This document shows positions 1 through 13,132 of a stretch of DNA of 64,000 nucleotides, in pieces. Each line of letters starts with the position of its first letter. Position 1 is the stretch's first letter. Source of the stretch: Ancylostoma caninum (Eukaryota > Nematoda > Chromadorea > Rhabditida > Ancylostomatidae); assembly GCA_037903475.1 (NCBI GenBank), contig JBAJFG010000582.1, positions 992,001-1,056,000 on the forward strand. Direction: 5' to 3'. The position numbers were made by a program, and so were the translations under genes. The notes under the pieces were generated by a model. It worked only from the letters and a program-made list of their open reading frames with translations. It searched no databases and was not told the origin of the DNA.

Positions 1-1852
1 TTTCGCAAGAAAAGGTCGACTTGATGGGGAAAACTCTGCTGAAGCCGGCAACTACACCGCTCTACAGATAAAAATTTGGAGAAAACCAATGAAATCGGGA
101 ATAGGAAGCGAAACGGCTATTATATTCATGATCAGCAACTTCAAAAACCTCTAGATGCACTTTTTCAGAGAGATTTGAGATACGGGTCGAACTTGAAAAA
201 AATCGATAAAATCAATAAAATCGAAACTATCATGCGAAATGATTATAATATTCGTGATCAGCGCCTCGAACTACCCCTGTAAGCAAGTTTTCGGAGGAGT
301 CCATGATTTTGAGTCTGGGGTCGATAGTGGGGCCGCTCAAGTACAATAGTACCTGGAAAACACTAAATCCGGCAACAGTGACTGCTCTTGGAGGGATTTG
401 TGGCAATTGACATTACTCTTGTTATTGGTTTTTTTTTTCTGGAAATGTACTTAAAGGTCTCACAGTCCTCCACGGGTACAAATCGCAAGTGTTGATGTGC
501 CCCTTTTTTTGACTCATGGAGAGTAACGCACGCTGACAGTGAGAAGGCATAGGACCATTGAGATAATCACGACCTGAGAACGCGACTGGCGGGCCATTCG
601 GGGCTGTCGCGTCAGCAACTCTTTGATCTAATTACGAACCCCAGGCGTAAGCTCAGGTGGATGCTCGCAGGTGCCTTTCCTCAAAAGAAATCGAGCGGAC
701 GGTACTGCTCAGAACGGACAGAGAAAACTATTGAGAAAAATTGCTTGCAGATGAACAAATAGACTCCATGGAGATCAGTCCAGCCAGGAAGAAGTATTTA
801 GATGATTAACTTTGTGCACGTAAATCCGTGATGATGAGCGAAATGAACGCTATTCTAGTACCTCATTAGAAAGAGTTGATTCAGACACATCTCTACAATA
901 AACCGAGCTGATGTGGCTATATGTTTTCCCCAGGAAAAAGTCGTGGTTAACAATTATCCATCGAGGAACTTCGATAGGAAGTGCATGGTTTTTTAAAATG
1001 TTGGTTCAGTGTTTTAAAGACGAAAGTATGAGCATTCCTCCCTAGTGACCTTAATTAGGGGGCGGAGTCAGAGTAATTAATGAAAAGTCTAATTATTCGC
1101 GGCACTCGGAAACTTGGAGGGATGGGAATTGGAAGGTTGGTAGCGGACGGTCCGCCAAACATGAAAATCTCCACGGCTTCTCGAGATACCCACTTCTGGA
1201 AAGTTAAGCGAGATTTTCGCAACTCTCGGGAATCAAGCGGAATTTTGCAGTCCCTAGCGTTGGTACTGTACTTGCCGCAGTGAAACACCATCCGAGCGAG
1301 GTTGCCTCCACAACGTGGACAAAACGTGAGGGTGGTGTGGTTAACAAAATTCACCCTTTGAAAAACCATTTCCGGCCGAAAATGACTAGTTCGCGTCAAG
1401 CTACATCTAATCCGAGAATAGGGCAAAGCATGACTAAGCAGTCTTATCTTGGAAATATTAACTTCGTGGGCGATGCCATTTTCGTGGAATTCTCGGGCTA
1501 TGCTTCGTTTTTCTGGTGCCTGAAATAACACACACACGAAATTTATCGCTGGTGCTGGCCATTAAAGGTAAGGGTACGGGTACGGTTAATCGCACTGCGG
1601 TGGCAGTACTTTTGTTTTTGAGAGTGCTATGTGACCAGATGACAAGGAAGTGAAATCCCCAGAGAAAGACCACAGTATCACATAGAAGTCAAAATTCAAA
1701 GCAACCCTCATCGCTAGGCGAAGAGCTCGGTGATTAGTATTCGTGGTCGCATTGCATCTATATATTGCTAATCTCTAAGTAATTTTGCTTCAAACACACG
1801 TTGAAATCTGTTGACTTCGCCCGCTGTACATTTACTTACATCAATCATGACT
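1..1852. other. Left-edge region, no supported gene
   Basis: Only short open frames are seen. A 160-codon minus frame at 1537-1055 contains a CxxC-like cluster (FCPRCGGN), but it overlaps plus-strand frames of similar length and has no splice or start context that convinces me. It may be a decayed dispersed repeat. Confidence 0.4.
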
Positions 1853-2174
1853 TATAATAACGGGCTTACTCTTGTACGTGTGTGTGTGTACAGAGAACTC
1901 CAAACGGACGCAGTCAAGAGTCAGGACCGCGGCGCGACTCTCTTGGGCAGCGTCACGGGAGCTCAGCATAGTGAGCGCCTGCGTCTCTGCCCATGAGAGC
2001 CGCGCCGCAACAAAACATGGACACAAAATGCGAAAAAAAGGATTCATAGTGCTTACAAGAAGGAAGCATGCACTCTGGTTGTGGATTTCTCTCCGATTTG
2101 TGCAGATAACGGGCACTCAGGTAATCACAGGAAAAATCCGACGCTTGCACTATTCTCGCCATTCAATAAAATGA
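1853..2174. mobile_element. Fragment related to the 47.6-49.0 kb foldback element, with hairpin
   Basis: The end sequence TTATAATAACGGGCTTA matches both ends of the foldback at 47577-49041, including the flanking ATCATGAC seen at its right end. Inside, 1929-1950 and 1987-2008 are near-perfect inverted repeats (GCGGCGCGACTCTCTTGGGC against its complement) forming a GC-rich hairpin. Confidence 0.45.
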
Positions 2175-2464
2175 AATTTTTGACAATTTTGGCGGTTCGT
2201 TTCTGTCCCTGGCTCCAGCTGGTACGGAGAGCACGTGAATAGCTTTCGTAGCAAAATGTTTAGGAGAAGAATGCTTAATTTAAATCATCACTTTACTTCC
2301 CACCACAGGTGGATACAAAGCTTTTATACCTAGTTTGAGAAAACCGACGAAGCTAGCGTTTTATTTTTCGAAGGAAGCCCTCATAGAGCCCCAACACACA
2401 CTAGAAGTTGATTTTGATTGCCCATCCTAGGACTGAGATATGCAGAAATTTCTGTGGTCTAAAA

Positions 2465-3145
2465 TCATGGGTGTGCTAAACATGTGGCCGCCACTGTATA
2501 TTCAAACTGGTTCTTATCGTTTGACCAGTTATACCAAATAAAGTATGGTAAACCATTGGAAGAGACAGAAGTTATTAATGGATATAGAACAAAACAATGT
2601 AACTTTAAGATAAAGTGAAAGAAATGAGAGCTTTGAGAAAAATATAGGAGAGCTAGAATGCTGTTCAGTTTTTCACACACCGGTGTCGGGGTTTGAGCTA
2701 GACCGGAAGTATGGTCTCCTTGGCGCCCTCGAGTCTAGGACCCTTTCATCAGTATTTCCCAAGGAGACTTCGAAAGTTCCTAAAATTCCTAGGAAAACAA
2801 GAGAGTGAGTGAATGACTGCTAATAACAGAGACAGAGGATGATATGAGGTGGTCCAGTAATCATTGAAGGTTGAATCGGTTATATGTAGTCACAAATACA
2901 TAGATATTTCAGCTGAGCGAAAGATGAAATTGCCCTGAGAAACGGCGTCGATCCCTTCTGATAGGTCCAGATTTACATGAGGGAAAGCAATGGAAAAGAT
3001 GAGGAACGCATTATAGCAAAAATATGGCGTGAATGTGAGTATAACAAAGTGAAAATCTGATGAAGCTATGCGAACGAAGCGAGCATTAGGAAAAGTCTGG
3101 AAGTCCGGCGTGAGCTGGACGGGCAGACTGATATTTACATATATA
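2465..3145. repeat. Dispersed repeat, copy 1 (partner at 49045-49445)
   Basis: Collinear segments match the second copy: TTGACCAGTTATA near 2520, AGCAATGGAAAAGATG near 2986, AACGAAGCGAGCATT near 3073 and AAGTCTGGAAGTCCGGCGT near 3093. The spacing differs, so the copies carry indels. No coding sequence was recognised. Confidence 0.6.
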
Positions 3146-3397
3146 ACTTTTTGCTGAATAATCTGTTTCATTCATTTGGCTACAATTCGCCATTTAATAT
3201 CGGCTTATGATATGGACACGGCCCATGTATTCACTGATCAAGAATCTCAATTCTGGGAAGACTACCAACGAACCCTCTCCTATCTTACGAGAGCATGTAC
3301 TCGGGAAATCTGAGAGCAGCGTTTTACACCCAAATGAAAGATGGGAATCCCACGAATAAGAACGCGAAACGCGATTTCTTTTTAAATCGATACTTGT

Positions 3398-3554
3398 ATA
3401 CCAGCACTCGTCAAATCCATGCAAAACCCATGCATCTCCAAAATCCGATGCAAATCCGATGCGGAACCCACGAGGAATCCACGATTTTTCAGCTCCATGC
3501 ATAAGTTCTGCATGGATATGCATGGGTTTTGCATGGATTTACTATTGCTGGTAT
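3398..3554. mobile_element. Foldback element with ATCCATGCAAAACCCATGC arms
   Basis: The left arm at 3413-3440 is repeated inverted at 3511-3540, and ATACCAGCA (3398) pairs with TGCTGGTAT (3546). A related sequence lies at 40300-40530. This is a small non-coding foldback (MITE-like). Confidence 0.55.
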
Positions 3555-4159
3555 GGAACTACAGCAAAGAAACCTTCGTGAATGCTGGCTTTGCTGGAAC
3601 ACACGACAGAAAAATTAGATTTGTCTGAACAATGTCTGCGGAGTAGGTATCCATGGAAAATGATAAACCTCTTATTGATAGCGTGCACACATTTCTATTT
3701 GCCGCCATCAACCTTGTAGAGTACGCCCGGACGGAAATCATCAAGCCCATTTACATATGGGATCATTGGTCCTCTGATTGGCGATAACAATAATAATAAA
3801 CATAATAATAACAGAGAAACTCATTTTGAAGTGAACGAGCCTCAGCCACAACACCGTCTTATTATTTGGTGGAATCTAATTGCTTCGACCATCGTCTGGG
3901 TATTCGAGCAATTTTTGGTGTTTATGAAGATGAGATTGTCGAATAAGGTTCCGCGGTTTTATTTTAAATCTGTTAGTCTCCTCTTCATCTATTGGTTTTC
4001 TTGCCTAGTTGTGTTAGGTGCTATCATAAGTACTTGCGCTTTCTTCAGCCGTGATTTTTCCGTCCCATTTCCACTTTTCCTTGAAATGCTGGTAACTGAT
4101 CAAAATATTCTCGTAGAGCATGAACCAGCGCTTTCAAATCATATATGATACTTACCTAT

Positions 4160-4425
4160 CAGTGGCGGACGCAGAAAGTGGGCGGGAGGGGGGGAGGCGT
4201 GGGAAAAAAGTGGGGTCTCCGCCGTAATGCGGACCCAGATGGAAAATAAAATCAGTAAAAATATTAATTATAATAATAAGTAATAAATAAAAAACGTATG
4301 AAAATAATAATAAGAATAAACGATTAAAAATAAACTAATACAAGATTTTTATTTGTACTGTGAAGTAATTTCGAAAATATGGCAACCCATTCTCGGGGGC
4401 GCCCCCCCCCCTGCGTCCGCCACTG
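4160..4425. mobile_element. hAT-like miniature element, copy 1
   Basis: Ends are CAGTGGCGGACGCAG and its complement, and the symmetry extends to TATC outside. The ends are G/C-rich and the centre is AT-rich, with no transposase frame. It belongs to the same family as the copy at 44757-45040, which has an 8-bp target duplication. Here I cannot see a clean duplication. Confidence 0.7.
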
Positions 4426-7400
4426 ATACGTGACAATTTGTGCAGAAGACCTTTTAAAAAAATGTTTTCAAAGAGCTTTCGAAAAAAACCACATTTAAGA
4501 ATGGTAACTACTTATGTCACCGTCCACCACGTAGCTGTTCGGAGGCAAGTTCAATGCACTGATGTGATGTTGTCATCTTTTTGCGACTCACTTGATTTCT
4601 CCTAGGTTCTGATCTTCGGAAATGGAGGATCCAGACGACAAAAGAATCCTAGTCCTGACACTTGCATTATTTGAGGAAGAGCAAAAAAGGAGATATCACA
4701 TTGGTGCGGATTCCGTAGAGTGCTGAGACGGCTGAGTAAGCTTCAATGTCCATTTTTAGATAGTAGATCTTGCAATCTTATTGCGATCTTGTTTGTGATA
4801 TAGAGATTGGCTTGTCTAGAGAAGTGTGTATGACTTGACCTTGTCGATTGGGCGTTTTACGTTTATTAGCCTCACTAGTCAGGTGCAGCTGGGCTAGTTC
4901 TTCTCTACATATTCTTCAGAGACTTTCCGATGAAGCACATTCTGCCCAGCTCAGCAACCTGCTGTCGACAAAAGCGATGCTTCTCGTTGGTGTGTCCATT
5001 TGAGCATAGAAGACAAACTATCAAGCAGCTGTAACAGCTGTATTATATTTTATTTCCAGCAAATTTTCGGAGCTGCACTTCGCGCTTTTGGGTCAGGGAC
5101 GAGAGCGTAAATAAGGAAGTTGTCGAGAACGGGTATTTGGCCGCCGAGAAGTTCCAATTTCAACTCTTGGAATCATGCACAACTTAGTTATCCAGAAAAA
5201 GACTACGATAAATATTTAGTCAAATGATAATGAATCGGAAAAGGAACTAATTGTAGGCAAAAAAGCGAGGTTTACGACTACCTGATGCCCACGGTAGGCC
5301 TAAAGTTGTGATTTTACAATGTCTTGGTCAGAGGTGAGTAGGATTCTGACACCACATTTTGAACGTTTCGTAATTTTAATCTGTAATTTTATAACTTTTA
5401 TTATATTCTCCTCCATTTATTCTGTGTTTTTGCTTAACTCTTTCGAAAATTCTGCATAACTATCCAAAGCATTGGGCATTTCTGGTGCAATAAATAATTA
5501 AATAAATAGATAAATAAATAAACAGATGACTAGGTGAGTTAATAAGCAAATTAACAACAGCACCACTTTTACAATGCCCCTTTTCATTACCACCCGCTTT
5601 TTGCTTGATGTTATGTGACTCTCTTCATTTCGTGCAAAATTCCCGTTGGCAGTGACGGACGCAAGGGAGGGGGGGGGCGCCTCCCCTCGAAAATGGGCTA
5701 GATTTTTAAAATCACTTTGCAATACAAATAAAAACCTTGTGTTAAACTCTTTTCTAATTTCTCATTTTAATTATTATTTTTGATATAATTTTTCCTAATT
5801 AATTATTATTACAATCAATATTTTGATTTATTTTATTTTATGCCTGAGTCCTCAAAACTGCGGAGACCCCCCTTTTTCCCATCCCCCCCCCGCCCATTTT
5901 CTGCGTCCGCCTGTTGGTCCTGCCTGTTGGTAGTTGATGTTTGGTTATTATAGCGCACTGAAAAGCCCATTTCCTCGTGAGTCGTATTTTTCTTCAGAAT
6001 TTGCGTCCTGGCATTTCAGCGGAAACGAATAAGAGGAGATGTAATCGAACACCCTGTTATTTCCTTCGAACGCCACGGCTCGAGTCCGTTCACAGAAGCG
6101 TAATAGCGCTGCGTTTAGCTTTGGACGACATTTGCTCAAAAGAAGAGATTCATGACTTACTCTTCAAGTCGGGTAATATTGGTAGCTGTATTGTTACTGC
6201 CGATTAGCAACCATTACCGTTTCAGAATCCTTGAAGAAAAAAATCCATTTCTTCCTCAGCAGTTGTTAAAAAGAATAATAGTAACTTACAAGGGATAACA
6301 CAACTAGTACTTGTTCTCTGAAGGATACGCAGCTTGTTTTTTCTACCAATGTATAGTGAAACAGCAGAGCTAAAGTCACTTTGCGCTTCCTATATCCCAA
6401 CTCCCCTTTTCCGTCGTTGAGTCAAGCATCCGATTACCACGACCTTCTACTGAAATAGTACGGAGGGAATAAGTGCGTCCTCAGAGACAAGATGAGATCT
6501 TATTAGCAGTATCTCCATCATTAATGAAGAATAGTGATCGAGGAACTCCATCGAGCTCGTATTCTTTTTCGAAAGCCCGTAGAAACGTAAGCGACTATGC
6601 TCTCAAACACTTTTTTTAGATCTACAGCTTATCGAGACGAGCGAATAGACGCTAAACCTTGAGCATTTCTCAGGTAAGGAGGTTCAGTAGATTGCTTTTT
6701 CATTTCACCACTAAAACGACCAGGTACTTAGGCAAAGGCGATCACAGTGATTTATTTCTTTTCATTTGCTTGAATAGCTCCCTTCTTACTCCTGGACTGA
6801 GCCTACAGTGCTCTTAAAAATAAATGCACCCCAATTAAAACGCTGTATTCGGAGAAAACATCCCCAAGAGAAGTGAAAAATCTATGCTTTCATTCATTCC
6901 GTTGGCGAAGTGCAGGCTGAGCAGTGATGAGCACAGAGGTGCTGAGATTGCAGTATTCTTTATAGTTAGTATTGAATAAAAAGTGATTTATTGTTAGGCA
7001 CGTACACACTTACATAACCCAATATTCATAGATTGTGGATTCAGTTGACTTAATTGGTGGAAATCCTCGAATTTCTGTGTCACTGGATTCTTTAAAAAGT
7101 TGCAAATACCTCCACGTATTCCTGAGATCTTTCAGAATATTTATTTAGAGATTTTCTTCTGAAAGTCGACCCGAAAATTCGAATGTTCGAGGATCAGAAC
7201 CCCTCCCCTCCACAATTTTCTTCCAGAACTTCGCTTTCCTTTTCCAGTTTTCTCTCTCTCTTTTTCTCTCTCGTTGAAGCATATAAGTATTCTATTTGTT
7301 TGAAATGAGTTACATTGATCATCGTATGCATTTCTAACGCATTCTCAGATAAATTTTCGGAAAGACCCCAGCAGAAAACCGGAGGAACTGAGAGATGACC

Positions 7401-8411
7401 TGTGGTTTTCCGGTTTCCTGCTGCGTCTCTTCCAAATCGCCGTTGCGGTCCTTCCGAATGGCTGCTCTGGTTCTTCCAAATAGCTGTTGCGGTCCTTTCG
7501 AATTGCTGCTGTTGTTCCGATGTGTCTGAGTCATTTGGCCTGTAGTATCCTCCCCTCACCTGCCAGATGGCTTAGGATCACACTGGCTTTGGTAACTTTG
7601 CCCCGAAGTCCCTCCACAGACAATCCGACTTTCTACTAGAATTACTTAAGCCTTGGAAGACACGTCTGTTATGTTTCAGAATCAACAATATGGGTCATAA
7701 ATTTCCGGACCACCTGGTAGATTTTCTTAATATTCTGATTTTCTGCTTCTTACTAGAAGCATCAGGTCTGTCCGCTGTTAATTATTGAAAGGACTGTGTT
7801 CAAGAAAGTAGTTTGTTTCTTCGAGTTCTGAAGACATTAGCGAAAGAGAGAATGCAAGAAATAGTGCTGCATTCGGAGAGGAAGGCGAGAAATGGAGATA
7901 GTAGACACAAATACTCATCATCGCTCTTAAAGCGGATTGTACCATTGCTCGTTTTGTTCCGATTCTTCACCGCTGTTGATATTATGCTTTGTCAAGGTCC
8001 ACTAGATCTTTAGGTCATTACTCATGAATTTCTCGTAATCGTACGAAAAAGAAGCTAAGAAGGATTTCAAGAGAAATGGTGATGATTTGTGCTGACTAGG
8101 AGTTCCTCTTTCCAGTTGTGCTAGTGTTTCCGGCTTGGGAAGAAGGCGATATTCTCACGCGATATCACTTTCGCTGCATCACATACATACGTTTTTTGTC
8201 CTGCAAAACTCAATTTCGGCGGCTTGATTTCCTCATTCAACGACCCTCGTAGCGTCCCTTGGATCGCCTATTCCCGAAGTAAAGGCAAAACTTCTAGCGT
8301 TGTCAGAATTTCTCCGCGAAGATGTTTAATTTCAGGCTTCATTCCTTCCTCTTCTTCCCTCGTTGGAAGTGAAAAAATACTCAATCTCCCGCTAATAACG
8401 TTTGAACTATG
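4426..8411. other. Region without supported gene
   Basis: Apart from the element at 5650-5914, only short frames are seen. A minus frame at 7559-7194 is built on a Gln/Arg-rich degenerate repeat (CTGTTGCGGTCCTT words near 7440-7500). Confidence 0.4.
5650..5914. mobile_element. hAT-like miniature element, copy 2 (opposite orientation)
   Basis: Begins CAGTGACGGACGCA and ends CTGCGTCCGCC. The final ACTG is missing or changed. CCCGTTGG precedes it and CCTGTTGG follows, a possible decayed 8-bp target duplication. The centre is AT-rich and non-coding. Confidence 0.6.
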
Positions 8412-8656
8412 ATAGCCGGCGTGGGGGAAAAAGTGGCAACTTTGCCACTGATTGAACCCGGAAAGAATGACAAAAAATACTAAAAATATTAGTTTTAATG
8501 TGAAATAACGAGAAATAAATATTCAAAAAATAATAGTAAAAACAAACAAAATGAACTGGTACAGAATTTTCATTCGTTTTATAAAGTAATTTCGGAAATT
8601 CAGCCACTGATTTCGGAGAGGGGGGGACGCGCTTCCCTCTGCGTCAGCCATTGCAC
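8412..8656. mobile_element. Degenerate member of the hAT-like miniature family
   Basis: It shows the same internal order (AAAAAGTGG, AT-rich core, AAGTAATTTCGGAAATT, G-run, CTCTGCGTCAGCCA). The ends are worn. Confidence 0.45.
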
Positions 8657-9399
8657 GTGATGCGAAATTAGAAGCGAGCATTACTAGAATTTGAATCTAG
8701 AAATAAGTACCTCGCGCGCATATTTTTAGGTAACCATTATAGTGGCGCTCGACAACGCCAATTTCCTTTCGAGGCAATATTATTGTTAGCTAAAAATTAC
8801 ATGCTATCATTTCGTTTTACTCTTGAACACTTAGTAAAAAGTAGTAAGTTGCCGTACTTTTGGCTTCAACTGTTATTCGCATTCACTCCTGCACGATGTG
8901 CATTGTTGCTATGGCTTTTGACTTGTACATTACTGCGCAGCTTTCTGTGGGAAACACATGACAATAGAATACAATGGCAGCTCACTACTCTACAATTAGA
9001 ATACTAACACAGCAATAGTGCGTTATGATCTGGCATCTCTTAAAGACGCTGTTTAGTTTTTGTCCCTGTTATCCGCTTTACATGCGTTTTACATGCATGT
9101 TTTTGCGTTACATGTAGAGGCTTTTGCTGCTATGAATGTTTCAATAGGCGACATGAGTCACGGAAAATCCTCATCTGAAAGGGATGAATAGGAGGAAAAG
9201 TACATGAGTGTCGGGTGTTCGCTGACTTACGCACGTCTAACGTTGCGGCTGCACATCCCGCTCGACTCTCCTACTTGGAGCATGCTCTCTTCGCATCCTT
9301 CGTTCAGGTCCGCTGCATTTCTGCAGTCACTGAATCCGCGCATCATTTCGTGACGAACTGTATCTCTGCGAAATAAAGGCAATTTTTATATTAAAAGCA

Positions 9400-9714
9400 A
9401 TTCATACTTGCGTGCGCTCGACGTGCGTGCGTATACATGATGAAGGGCAGACCCGGTCGCAGCTCTGACGCAGCTCAGACGCACGACTGACGCACACATT
9501 CATCTGCGAGAAATTGCCCTTCAGTTGCATGCGTTAGTCGGGCGTCAAACGTGTGCAATCATTTACGGGGGCTTTTCCATAAAGACAGGTCAATGCGGGA
9601 GGTCGCCGCGAATAGCCGCAACGCCGCTTATGCGTGCGTCTCATCTGCGTCAGAGGTGCGTCCGAGGTGGTTCCACCTTCATCATAGAGTCGCATGCACG
9701 AGTATAGACTGCCC
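9400..9714. mobile_element. Relative of the CG-rich element at 62.8 kb
   Basis: Shares GATGAAGG, CTGACGCAGCTCAGACGCACG and a closing GCATGCACGAGTATAGACTGCCC-type end with the 62.8-kb copy. It is longer and more diverged. Confidence 0.5.
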
Positions 9715-12700
9715 AGTAACCACCCCCCCCCCTATGGCGTACTACAGTGAAGTTTTGCAATTCTTACCGTATTTGATGAAGATTTAGTCAGGCTATAGGA
9801 GTTGCTAGAAGAGACCATAGTTCGCTGACTGAGACGAGTTCCTTGGACGAAGTGTAAAATCCGTTTCAAAAACGATGACAGTTGAGTATTTGTGGCTATG
9901 ATCTGCATTTCTCGCCTTTCTCTCCGAACACGGCACTATTTCTCACGTTCTCCCTTTCTCTAATTTCTTCGCAACAACTTCCCCCGGTGAAACATAGTCC
10001 CATTTTTGCTAGCGGGTGCATCATTCGTTGCCTTTCCAGTACATTAGTAAATCTTATAACTGTTCTTTAGTTCTCAAGTCGTATCCAAATTAGACGTCTG
10101 ACTCGACCGAGTCAAATCGAGTCGAGTTTCGAATAAATCGGCTTTCGATGACTCGAAATATCGACTATTCGAAAAAAAAGTCCCATTGAGTCAAATGTCT
10201 AATCCGCACATATCTCCACATCAATAGAGAAGTTTCGAAAGAGAACTAACTGGCTCAGAGGTGGTTGTTGCCGGAACGAGGAACAGGTTAAGCGTTTCTC
10301 CCGCACATTCTACGCTCCAGAAAATTAATCCACGAAGGTTTTCCTTGGAGATATAGATTTTGCGAGTATGAATACGAGGCCGGAACGAACGAGGCCGCAT
10401 TCTTCGAGCATCTAGTTTGCCCTAGATGTATGTCATTTTCTCTCCTATTCAACAGAATTTAGCAAATGCCATTTCCTACGTTAAAGGCAGAGGGCCACCT
10501 CGTTCTACCTGTTGGATTTACCAACATATCGTAGACCTTCTCATCATGTTGATCCCTGGGATGTACATCAACAGGCACAGAAGCGACGAAATCCCCATTT
10601 TTGAAAGGCTCCAACTGGATAAAAATTTGGAGTTCGGAGGCGGATCGCTCCAAGCTGTGCTGGCTGCCTGCCACGGCTGCTGCGTCGGTCAACGAGTCTT
10701 GGCGTGTCCAATCGATAAGATCAAAGGCTTCACACGTCAACTCGGGTTGGCAAACTGTTACAGACCCCGTCCTGGAAGACGGGTTTATAGACCATTCTGA
10801 GACAATTTATGTATACCGTTGGAGAACCATCGCGCCGAGTAGATGCAGAATCTGCTGTTAGCTGAACTACGAAAATGAGGTGGAGGGAGCCCTACCTTTA
10901 AGACACGCACTGCAGTGTAGATGTGCGATCCGATCCTCATCATCCGAGTTGTCGACCGCGTTTTATGACGCCAGAAATCCTATGGTCACAACGAGGAACA
11001 CTTGCAGTCCGGGGATCACATTAGACTTCATGCGAATGCAAATTTCTTCCCTGCGGCTCCTACATGAGTGTGTCGCATTGACGCCGACCGATTTCCGGCT
11101 CAGGTTTCGGATCAATGGACACGGAAGAGTAGGATTCAGTCGACAGCCACTCTATCTTAGCAAAGCCTTTAACTGGAATCTCGCTGTGCTTCAGGGCAGG
11201 CTGAGGGAGCTTCGTCCTAATCAACAGGTCCATCGCGGTTAGTTAATTCCATCTGTGTGCGCCAGACTTTCGAAGGACAGCCTAATTCGGATTCGATTCC
11301 ACAACAAGGTGAAGAGTTGAGAGAAGGACGGCGGAGACACCGCCGAGTGCCCTCAGGGACAACATTGGGAACATCGGCGGCCAACAACGACGTCTGGGCA
11401 TCGAAAAACCCTCAGCCATCCATTCTGTCACGTCTATCAAGTCACACGTCCAAACAATGGATTCGAACGGTTCTATTCTTCTAGAGTAGGGCTTGGCCGT
11501 CTTGTTTTTGTGCCTACTTGGGTGTACTTGCCACCTCAAAGTCGTTGGGAGTTGACAGCTCTGAAAACTTGGATATTTCTGGCTCTCGCAGCATTGGAAG
11601 CCTTCCAGGAATCTCTTCTGTCCCGGAAAATACCAAATGCCGCTGAATAATACCGCATACCCTCAGGCAACTGGATTTTATTGCATCCATAGCACATAAA
11701 ATTCCCAAGTGCTGTGTTTTCCCAGCACTTCAGATAAAACAAGAGCTTGTTTTTCCTGTCCTCCTGTTTCTCTCCTCATCGATCCAATCCCCTAGGTGCC
11801 CTAGTGTAGGTGATATGTGAGCCAATTTTGGCACTTTCGTTGTGCTGTTTGGCAACGATCCAGTGGTAAACATGCTACGTAGGATATCGCATCTAATTTC
11901 GTCGCTAATATGTCTCTTTCAGAGAACCTTGGCAGCTAAAAGTGCACGTTCACATCGTCTCCATTCTGTGGCATTTTCTTTCTATTTCCTCTTTCTTTAT
12001 CTTCATTTTGGCTGCAAGCCAAATTGGCTCCAGTGTCATCTAGTACGCCTCAGGCAATGAGAAAGTCTCTCAGTGAGTGCGAGCGCGCGAGTGAAATCCT
12101 ATTGATGGAATGCTCCGTATGTGGACTTCATCGTTCTTGTCCTCCTCACTGCTCCTTTTCAGAAGCTCTTTCGTCTGTATTTTGTGTCCTGACAGCTCTC
12201 TTTTTCTATTTCCTGTTACGCCCATAACTAATGTCTCACATAGTTCTGGAGGAAGCAAACATACTGGAACAATTCAACCTCAATAAATTTCGACAAATTA
12301 CGTATGTATGGTAGTTGTTCTGTTTCGTCAGCACAATAGGAAATTTTGTTCAACCTATCACTATGACGCATGCTTTCTTTGCAGCAGTTGACCCGTTTTC
12401 ATCACTTCTGTGTGCCAGCGCCTACACAGGATTTTCTGCCATCAGCTTTACATCTTTTGCAACCTTAGATCACTTCTAAGGATTGCTGTCGCAGAATTCA
12501 AACAGGGATCCCTTTATATCTCTCCGAATGGGCAACACCTCTCAGAATTTTTGAGCTTCTAATGGCGAATGAACGTTTCGAGCTGGAACAAACAAATCAA
12601 ATTGCAACATTTATGCGTTGAAAACAGCTGCTGATAAGGAATCAACGTTTCTGAAATGGCACTAATGCGATGCAGCCAATCTTGCAGCAATGTGTAGTTT

Positions 12701-12947
12701 CTTCTTTGGGGTTCTCGTACCATTCGGCACCACTGGAAATCCATTGCTGAAATATGCATGTTCATAATTGTGGTTCTTTATAATCCAGTAGACGTTTTTC
12801 TACGAGTGAAAGAAATCAAGATAGGAGAAGTCCAAATTTTCAGCTCTAATACAAGGTAAGGTTAGAGCAAACGGTTGTTATTGATTCAGTTTTCATACAT
12901 CTCAGAAAAAGGAAACGGTGCTTCATTTTCTCTCTAAGGTTATTAAT
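9715..12947. other. Region without supported gene; 10.4-11.5 kb is relatively GC-rich
   Basis: 10426-11484 has frames of about 75-124 codons on both strands and may be a decayed transposon (for example 10426-10800 plus). I could not match it to a family. A CCCAGTAACCACCCCCCCC tract is at 9711-9730. Confidence 0.35.
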
Positions 12948-12953
12948 TTTATT
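12948..12953 (-). terminator. Poly(A) signal of the minus-strand gene
   Basis: AATAAA on the minus strand, 30 bases after the TAG at 12983. This spacing is normal for a compact nematode 3' UTR. Confidence 0.45.
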
Positions 12954-12982
12954 GGATAGAAATGACCGGACGCCAAATCGAG

Positions 12983-13132
12983 CTACTCGTTTTTGAGCAC
13001 CACATTTTGATGAGAATTGGGGTTATGCACAAGGTGCAAATTCTCTTCCATAACGCATTTGGTGAAAATGGGTGCCAAAAAACGGCTTTCTGTTGCCTTC
13101 CAAGTAAACCACACAATCTGAAGCTCGAAAAC
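12983..13132 (-). CDS. Minus-strand gene exon 5 with stop
   Basis: 49 codons and TAG. It reads VFELQIVWFTWKATESRFLA onward to NPNSHQNVVLKNE. The AATAAA just downstream supports this as the 3' end, although the acceptor GGGAAG is poor. A competing frame over the same bases ends YGREFAPCA at 13023. Confidence 0.48.
   Translation of the reverse strand, partial: VFELQIVWFTWKATESRFLAPIFTKCVMEENLHLVHNPNSHQNVVLKNE

Noticed and set aside
1055..1537. 160-codon minus ORF with a CxxC pair
   Set aside because: Plus-strand frames cover the same bases, there are no splice or poly(A) signals, and it is more likely part of a decayed repeat.
7194..7559. 121-codon minus ORF rich in Gln, Arg and Glu
   Set aside because: It is driven by a CT-rich tract and a degenerate local repeat; low complexity.
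10426..11484. Run of moderately long ORFs on both strands
   Set aside because: No consistent strand, no splice chain, and no family recognised; left as possible transposon debris.
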